Source of the DNA: Fragum whitleyi
Taxonomy: Eukaryota; Mollusca; Bivalvia; Cardiida; Cardiidae
Direction: 5' to 3'
NCBI GenBank assembly: GCA_948146395.1
Contig: OX411555.1
Coordinates: 43,578,225-43,642,224, forward strand
Length of the DNA stretch: 64,000 nucleotides
This document shows, piece after piece, positions 57,811 through 64,000 of this stretch. The notes under the pieces were generated by a model. It was not told the DNA's origin. It worked only from the letters and a program-made list of their open reading frames with translations, and searched no databases. Every line of letters starts with the position of its first letter. The first letter of the stretch is position 1. Made by a program: the position numbers and the translations under genes.

Positions 57811-60507
57811 AACAAGCATTTGGAAGTATTGCATGGCAATACCAAGTCCCCTACCAGATTTATAAATATATCCCTAGAGCAGTATCTTTTTTGGTGGTAA
57901 AGGTATAACTACCTCTCCAAAATATTAGCTGTATCAGATTTTATGTATCAGCTCAATATCTCTGAGGATAAAAAAAAATCCGGAAATTTCCTGGTAATTT
58001 TCTAAGTCCAGCATCCGTATCTTCCACAAAATCAATGGACCAGAAACCAAATTCAAACTTGATCTGTAACTCATTGATGCGGACTCACATACCAAAAATC
58101 AGCTAAATATCTCCAAGGGTTAAGAAAAAAGTCCAGAAAACTGAAATTTCCTAATGATTTTCTAAGTCCAGCATCGATATCTTCCACAAAAATCAATGGA
58201 CCGCAACCAAACTCAAACTTGTTCTGTAACTCATTGATGCGGACTCACATACCAAACATCAGCTCAATATCCCCAAGGGTTAAGAAAAAAAGTCTGGAAA
58301 ACTGAAATTTCCCAGTATTTTCTAAGTCCAGCATCCGTATCTTCCACAAAAATCAATGGACCGGAACCAAACTCAAACTCGTTATGTAACTCATTGATGC
58401 GGACTCACATACCAAAAATCAGCTCAATATCTCCAAGGGTTAAGAAGAAAAGTCTGGAAAACTGAAATTTCCTGGTAATTTTCTAAGTCCAGCATCCGTA
58501 TCTTCCACAAAATCAATGGTCCGGAACCAAACTCGAACTCGTTATGTAAATCATTAATGCAGAAGCACATACCAAAAAATCAGCTCAATATCTCCAAGGG
58601 TTAAGAAAAAAAGTCCAGAAAACTGAAATTTCCTGGTAATTTTTAAGTCCAGCATCCGTATCTTCCACAAAAATCAATGGACCGCAACCAAACTCAAACT
58701 TGTTCTGTAACTCATTGATGCGGACTCACATACCAAACATCAGCTCAATATCTCCAAGGGTTAAGAAAACAAGAGGACCCTGAGGGCCCTAAATCGCTCA
58801 CCTGATATTTCAAGTAAATTATCATTAAGACTCCATTTCCTATGATATGGCATGAACCTTCCCATTTTCAACAGAGTTCATTCTTGTGACCTGGCAAACA
58901 TTTTGATCAAGTTTCATGAAGATTGGACTATATTTGTGGCGTTTGGAGCTCTTAAGAGAAAATTGTCATTAAGGCCCCTTTTCCCGTGATATGGCATGTA
59001 TACTTCCCATTTTCAAACGAGTTCATCCTCATGACATAACAATCATTCTGACAAAGTTTCATGATGATTGGACCATATTTGTGGCTTCTAGAGAGTAAAC
59101 AAAAAAATTGTCATTAAGATGCCTTTTCCTGTGATATGGCACCGATCCTTCCCATTTTCAATAGACTTCATCCTCATGACCTAACAAACATTCTGACCAA
59201 GTTTCATGAAGATTGGACCGTATTTGTGGCTTCTAGAGTGAAAACAAGAAATTTGTCATTAAGGCCCCTTTTCCCGTGATATGGCACGGATCCTTTCCAT
59301 TTGAGCAATTTTCATAAGGGACCACCCAAGGAATATTTCTGCCAAGTTTGGTTGATTTTAACCCATATGTTTAGGAGGAGATGTCGTTTAAAGATATTGT
59401 TGACAAAATTGTCATTAAGGCGGCTTTTTCTGTGAAATGGCACGGATCCTTCCCATTTTCAATAGACTTCATCCTCATGACCTAACAAACATTCTGACCA
59501 AATTTCATGAAGATTGGACCGTATTTGTGGCTTCTAGAGTGAAAACAAGAAATTTGTCATTCAGGCCCCTTTTCCCGTGATATGGCATGGATCCTTTCCA
59601 TTTGAGCAATTTTCATAAGGGACCACCCAAGGAATATTTCTGCCAAGTTTGGTTGATTTTAACCCATAAGTTTAGGAGGAGATGTCGTTTAAAGATCATG
59701 TTGACAAAATTGTCATTAAGGCAGCTTTTTCCGTGAAATGGCACGGATCCTTCCCATTTTCAATAGACTTCATCCTCATGACCTAACAAACATTCTGACC
59801 AAGTTTTATGAAGATTGGACCGTATTTGTGGCTTCTAGAGTGAAAACAAGAAATTTGTCATTAAGGCCCCTTTTCCCGTGATATGGCACGGATCCTTTCC
59901 ATTTGAGCAATTTTCATAAGGGACCACCCAAGGAATATTTCTGCCAAGTTTGGTTGATTTTAACCCATAAGTTTAGGAGGAGATGTCGTTTAAAGATATT
60001 GTTGACAAAATTGTCATTAAGGCGGCTTTTTCTGTGAAATGGCACGGATCCTTCCCATTTTCAATAGACTTCATCCTCATGACCTAACAAACATTCTGAC
60101 CAAGTTTCATGAAGATTGGACCATATTTGTGGCTTCTATAGTGAAAACAAGAAATTTGTCATTAAGGCCCCTTTTCCCGTGATATGGCACAGATCCTTTC
60201 CATTTGAGCAATTTTCATAAGGGACCACCCAAGGAATATTTCTGCCAAGTTTGGTTGATTTTGACCCATAAGTTTAGGAGGAGATGTTGTTTAAAGAAAA
60301 AGTTGATGCTGTGACGGACAGACGGACGCCGGACAACGATCGATCACAATAGCTCCCTTGAGCACTTCGTGCTCAGGTGAGCTAAAAAGTCCGGAAAACT
60401 GAAATCCGGACTGATTGACAGACGGAAGGACGGATGGGCAGACAGACAGACAGACGGACGGAGCGCAAACCTATAGTCCCCTTCGGCTTTCACCGGTAGG
60501 GGACTAA
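57811..60507 (+). mobile_element. Tandem-monomer element of the AGTCCCCTACC type, host of a nested element
   Basis: 5' AACAAG, hairpin GTATTGCatgGCAATAC, box X AAGTCCCCTACC. Five to six monomers of about 160 bp ('agtccagcatccgtatcttc', 'aatcagctcaatatctccaa', 'aactcattgatgcggactca'). GGACGGATGGGCAGACAG microsatellite at about 60420-60460. 3' hairpin closing arm GGTAGGGGACTAA. Interrupted at 58768-60385. Confidence 0.85.
58768..60385 (+). mobile_element. Tandem-monomer element nested in the 57811 element
   Basis: 5' AACAAG, hairpin AGGaCCCtgaGGGCCCT, box X CGCTCACCTGAT; 3' hairpin GAGCACTTCGTGCTC plus AGGTGAGCTAA. Both flanks are halves of one host monomer (GGGTTAAGAAA | AAAGTCCGGAAAACTG). 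The downstream half holds about three near-identical 302-bp blocks (starts near 59404, 59706, 60008), each made of two monomers plus a 'gtttaggaggagatg' linker. Same subfamily as 3784-4512. Confidence 0.9.
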
Positions 60508-61387
60508 AAATATTCATTTAACCAACAGAAATATGGTGGCAATTCCTGTATTCTAAAAACTCATGTGAATTATTGCAACCCTGTTTTATAAAATTGTATA
60601 GATTATCCCCAGCAATCCAATATGATCCAAATCCGATTTTTTTCCAGTCAAACTTATTAAGTGGATGTGTAAAAATCTTAAATAAAATGTTAATCCACAT
60701 GACACACATTGCTTACCCCTTGATGAAGAGCTGAACATTTCATTGCCATGGTGAATATTGCCCTGAATTGGAAATTTGTTCAAATTTCTTTTACATTTAT
60801 TATCTGATCCAGGATTTGACTAATTATCTCCACATAGAAGAAGAAATGAAAGTAATACCAATATTCTTATACTTTTACTAGTCAAAGTCAATACTAAGAA
60901 GAAGTATTTTCCCGTACAATAGCTGTAGCTTTTTTTTATGAATACCGTTTAAGTTTCTTCCAGGAGTGAAACATTCTATTTCTATTTTTCCATTGAGATA
61001 TTTTGATCTCCATTTCAGGTTATTCTCCTTGCATATGGTCTTACTTAGTAGAAATTTATTTTAACTACAAAATAATGCATACACCTGTTAAGACAACCAA
61101 CCCTTTCAGGCCTTTTCCACGGGACTGCTTTTCTAGATCAAGATTTGGATTGAACTATGCGGTGATCAATTTCGACAAAACTGTCAAAATGACAGATCGT
61201 TAAATGAACTCCCGGTCTACAGCATTTATCACCTTGAGTAGAATTATTTCTAAGTCCTTTCCAGAATGTTAAAAATAAATCCATTCCAGTTTCCAAAATA
61301 GTTTCTGTTATTGTCAGAAAATTGTCGAAAACAAAAGCGGAAACTCAAAACCGGGATCGCGCATGCGTGGTACTACTGTATAGGCCA
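60508..61387. other. Unassigned sequence
   Basis: Short ORFs only; nothing supported. Confidence 0.45.
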
Positions 61388-61547
61388 TTCGGAACACCAC
61401 TCGGCCAATCTAACGCATTCGTCACAACTCGGCCGATTCCGTAACCTACATTTATCTGAGACTTCGGAGATCGCCCGATGATTGCCGAGTGAATATCACG
61501 ATAACGATCTGTTACCGTTTACGGATATGACCGAGTGATGTTCCAAA
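61388..61547. mobile_element. Small MITE, 160 bp
   Basis: ATTCGGAACACCACTCGG at the left is inverted at the right as CCGAGTGATGTTCCAAA (two differences). The interior (CAACTCGGCCGATTCCG, GGAGATCGCCCGATG) is shared, inverted, with 32025-32125. Confidence 0.7.
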
Positions 61548-61640
61548 TGCTGTACAATATGGATAGACAAAACAAGCCTAATAATAAAGTAATTTGATAA
61601 GCCATCGAAATTTCTCCGTAAATCCAAGTAAAATTCAAAC

Positions 61641-61850
61641 CTAGGAAATTCCAAGGGGTTTAGTCCGGCAGATATTTAGCTTGACCTGGAAGTAGGGTTC
61701 AAAGTTTTTTTCTTGACTGATTCTTGTAGCCAAGCCCTTCCCCAACAGGAATCTGGCTGATGACATCTTGTCATCATTGAGCATTTTGAGAAAATCGAGA
61801 TGGCAGCCAAGACTATCGAATGTTACGCCAACAGCTGGGTAGATCACCAT
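61641..61850 (-). CDS. Possible short coding ORF or first exon (hypothetical)
   Basis: A 69-codon minus-strand frame starts in good context (TTGCCATGG) and gives an ordinary peptide (FLKMLNDDKMSSARFLLGKG). No domain is recognised. The first GATGGCAGCC of the array lies inside it. Confidence 0.2.
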   Translation of the reverse strand: MVIYPAVGVTFDSLGCHLDFLKMLNDDKMSSARFLLGKGLATRISQEKNFEPYFQVKLNICRTKPLGIS

Positions 61851-62440
61851 GGCAACCTTTTAAATGGTTTTTGTGTGTTGTATATGCTCAAAAAGCTCGA
61901 AATTAAAAGTAAATGATAGAATTAATGCATTTTTTGACATTAGAAATTAGTATGGTAGTCAGGATGGCAGCCAAATCCAATTATTAAATGCCATTTAAAT
62001 TATTTCTTGACCCATGTGACATAAGAATGTTGGAAAAGGGTTTCAGGGCTAATTCAGTACACTTTGTAAGTGGTTTTTTTGCCTAGGCTAATGAAAACTC
62101 TCATCTATTGTTACATTTATTCTTGATTTGAAGATGGCAGCCAGGAATGAGACGATACTAAGTTAATTGTGTTTTAACCCGAAAATTAGATTTTTTACGC
62201 CTACGTTAATGGTTTCAACGTCAATTTCGAAGTTGTTTTAAAATATGATGCCTAAAATTATAGATAGCATTCGAGATGGCAGCCAAGAAATATACCCGAA
62301 AGAAAGTTTGAGGTTGCATAATTATAATAGAAAATGATTCATTTTTACTAATGAAAAAACAAGTCATCATTTTGAAATTAGAAAAAATACATATGTAATA
62401 TTTTAAGTATTATTGTGTTCTAGGATGGCAGCCAATATTG
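61799..62440 (+). repeat. Five GATGGCAGCC motifs at nucleosome-like spacing
   Basis: GATGGCAGCC starts at 61799, 61963, 62133, 62275 and 62424; spacings are 164, 170, 142 and 149. The sequence between copies is poorly conserved, so the motif itself seems to be what has survived. Confidence 0.75.
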
Positions 62441-63248
62441 CAAAATTATCGCATTTCTGTCGTTTTTAAATGTTTTGACAATTCAAGGTATATTATTTGC
62501 GGAATTCATGTGTAGACAATCAATTTTAATATCTTGCAGAAAGACGAAAAGGAGGCCAACAATACATTCTATGAACATGAATAACTAAATAGAAGTCTTA
62601 CTTCACTTGTTGCATTATTACATACACATATTCTAGCGAACAATGCATAGCACATACGAACATGCATGGTATTTGAAAATAAAAAATTCTATTTGCTTTG
62701 AAAGAAAATTATTGCACAACAAAATATATTCATCTCATATCAATGGATTGGCTCAAAAGAAACATCGATATGGTCACATACTGACTGTAAATTCTTTTAT
62801 GAATAATTTGAAAAAACGTAGATAGTTTGATTGAATATAATTCTTCTCTGTCTGAATTATTTCTTTTTCGCTAGTTTACTGTGGAAATATTACATTGCAA
62901 TTTAGATTATTAATATTATTTCATGATGACTATTACAAATATTATCTCCAGAGTTTCTTTATTAAATATTCTGATAGATTCATTGTAGCTGACCAATTAG
63001 ACCACATACGTATGTATAGTCATAAATGTTTATTAGTGGAAAAGAAGTTATTTTGCTAAGGCTTTTTTAGCACTACAAACTTTAAGCGTTAAACTTAAAT
63101 TGCATGTTCACAACCGTTCACCGTGTCATGTAAGCATGATGATTGAATATTCTGTGTTACCCTGGTGTATTGGGTAATGCTAAAAAAATGCAATGTACTC
63201 CCTATATTTGCGACAATTGCAAGCTTTGTTCAAACTAGATGTATGGTA
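62441..63248. other. Unassigned AT-rich sequence
   Basis: No gene or bounded repeat seen. Confidence 0.45.
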
Positions 63249-64000
63249 AACAAGAGCCATGTTGGACATGGGCATAAGTCCCCTACCGGCTTTGTTTGTC
63301 TCAATGTTTTCCCACGCCAATTCTATCAGGGACGTCAAAACCAGGTCTTGTTAAAGGGTTAAACAAGACTTACATGAGTTGTTGTCTCTGCTGTGCCCAC
63401 TATACAATTCATGGAAGCAATAGACAGATGCAAGAAATAGTATCAATAACAGTTACCTTGTCTGATCCAAGATGTTTTTCTTCAGTCTTGTTGGTAAGAA
63501 ATGAGAACTTTCACTGGAGGTGATTAATACTGCTGCATCACCACCCTGACTAACATGGCTTATAATTTTTTTTACATTTTAAAACAGGTTTCATCAAGTT
63601 AGCTTGCTTAGTTATTAAGTTATTGCAGGATCCATTTTTTGCCATATTTTCACTATTTCCGTTACCATAGCAACCGCACTTTTTGTCAAAGAACAAAGAT
63701 AAAATGATGTGCAAAATCTACACATTGCCATCTAGTCATATACCAAGTCTCATCAAACTAGCTTGCTTAGTTATTATCTTATCGCAGGATCCCATTTTTG
63801 GCCATATTTTCACTATTTCTGTAACCATAGCAACCTCAATTTAAGTCGAAAAACAAAAATAAAATGATGTGCATAATCTACACATTGCCATCTAGTCATA
63901 TACCAACTTTCATCAAAAACGCTTGCTTAGTTATTAAGTTATCGCAGGATCCAGATTTGAGCGGACAGATGGACGGACGGACGGACAGACGGATGGACGG
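63249..64000 (+). mobile_element. Tandem-monomer element of the AGTCCCCTACC type, cut by the window end
   Basis: 5' AACAAG, hairpin CCATGTtggACATGG, box X TAAGTCCCCTACCGG. Two to three monomers of about 180 bp ('taccaagtctcatcaaacta', 'gcttgcttagttatt', 'gttaccatagcaacc') lead into an ACGGACGGACAG microsatellite at 63963-64000. The 3' hairpin should lie just outside the window. Confidence 0.75.

Overview
This is eukaryotic DNA, almost certainly from a bivalve mollusc and possibly a heterodont clam, though the genus is not decidable here. It is AT-rich and gene-poor. It is crowded with short-unit tandem repeats that carry ACGG-type microsatellites and palindromic ends, a layout known from bivalve 'pearl' elements and Helitron/Helentron-like non-autonomous elements. 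It also holds tRNA-derived SINEs and several non-autonomous DNA transposons. I see no rRNA genes, CRISPR arrays, operons or functional tRNA genes.

Layout. Positions 1-2.1 kb hold tandem repeats, a palindrome cluster and a possible SINE. Positions 2.1-7.3 kb hold four tandem-monomer elements in a row, and two possible coding exons (5629-5687 and 8199-8368) are separated by one of them. Positions 10.98-20.37 kb hold a complete Ty3/gypsy LTR retrotransposon on the minus strand. It has 705-bp LTRs that look identical, a TAAT target duplication, and gag, protease and pol in three frames; it sits inside another tandem-monomer element. Positions 20.4-28.1 kb hold microsatellites, a MITE and SINEs. 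Positions 28.85-31.62 kb hold an endogenous parvovirus-like NS1 locus: an intact SF3 helicase ORF, a broken nuclease part, a second small ORF and a long palindrome. Positions 32-36 kb hold SINEs and a decayed MULE/FLYWCH-type transposase C-terminus.

Positions 36.3-64 kb are mostly tandem-monomer elements, several nested in each other, plus a pogo-like element with TA duplications, a palindromic element with TTAA ends, another TA-flanked element, a small MITE and a candidate coding exon at 50665-50831.

The strongest pattern across the window is that about 19 tandem-monomer elements share one plan. They have a 5' AACAAG, then a short 5' hairpin, then a box X. Next comes an array of roughly 142-176 bp monomers and an ACGG/ACAG microsatellite. 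They end in a 3' hairpin whose last arm is the reverse complement of X, followed by TAA. The sequence of X differs between families but is always matched at both ends, so the two termini appear to covary. Almost every monomer also contains a version of the core CAAGTTTCA, even in families that otherwise look unrelated.
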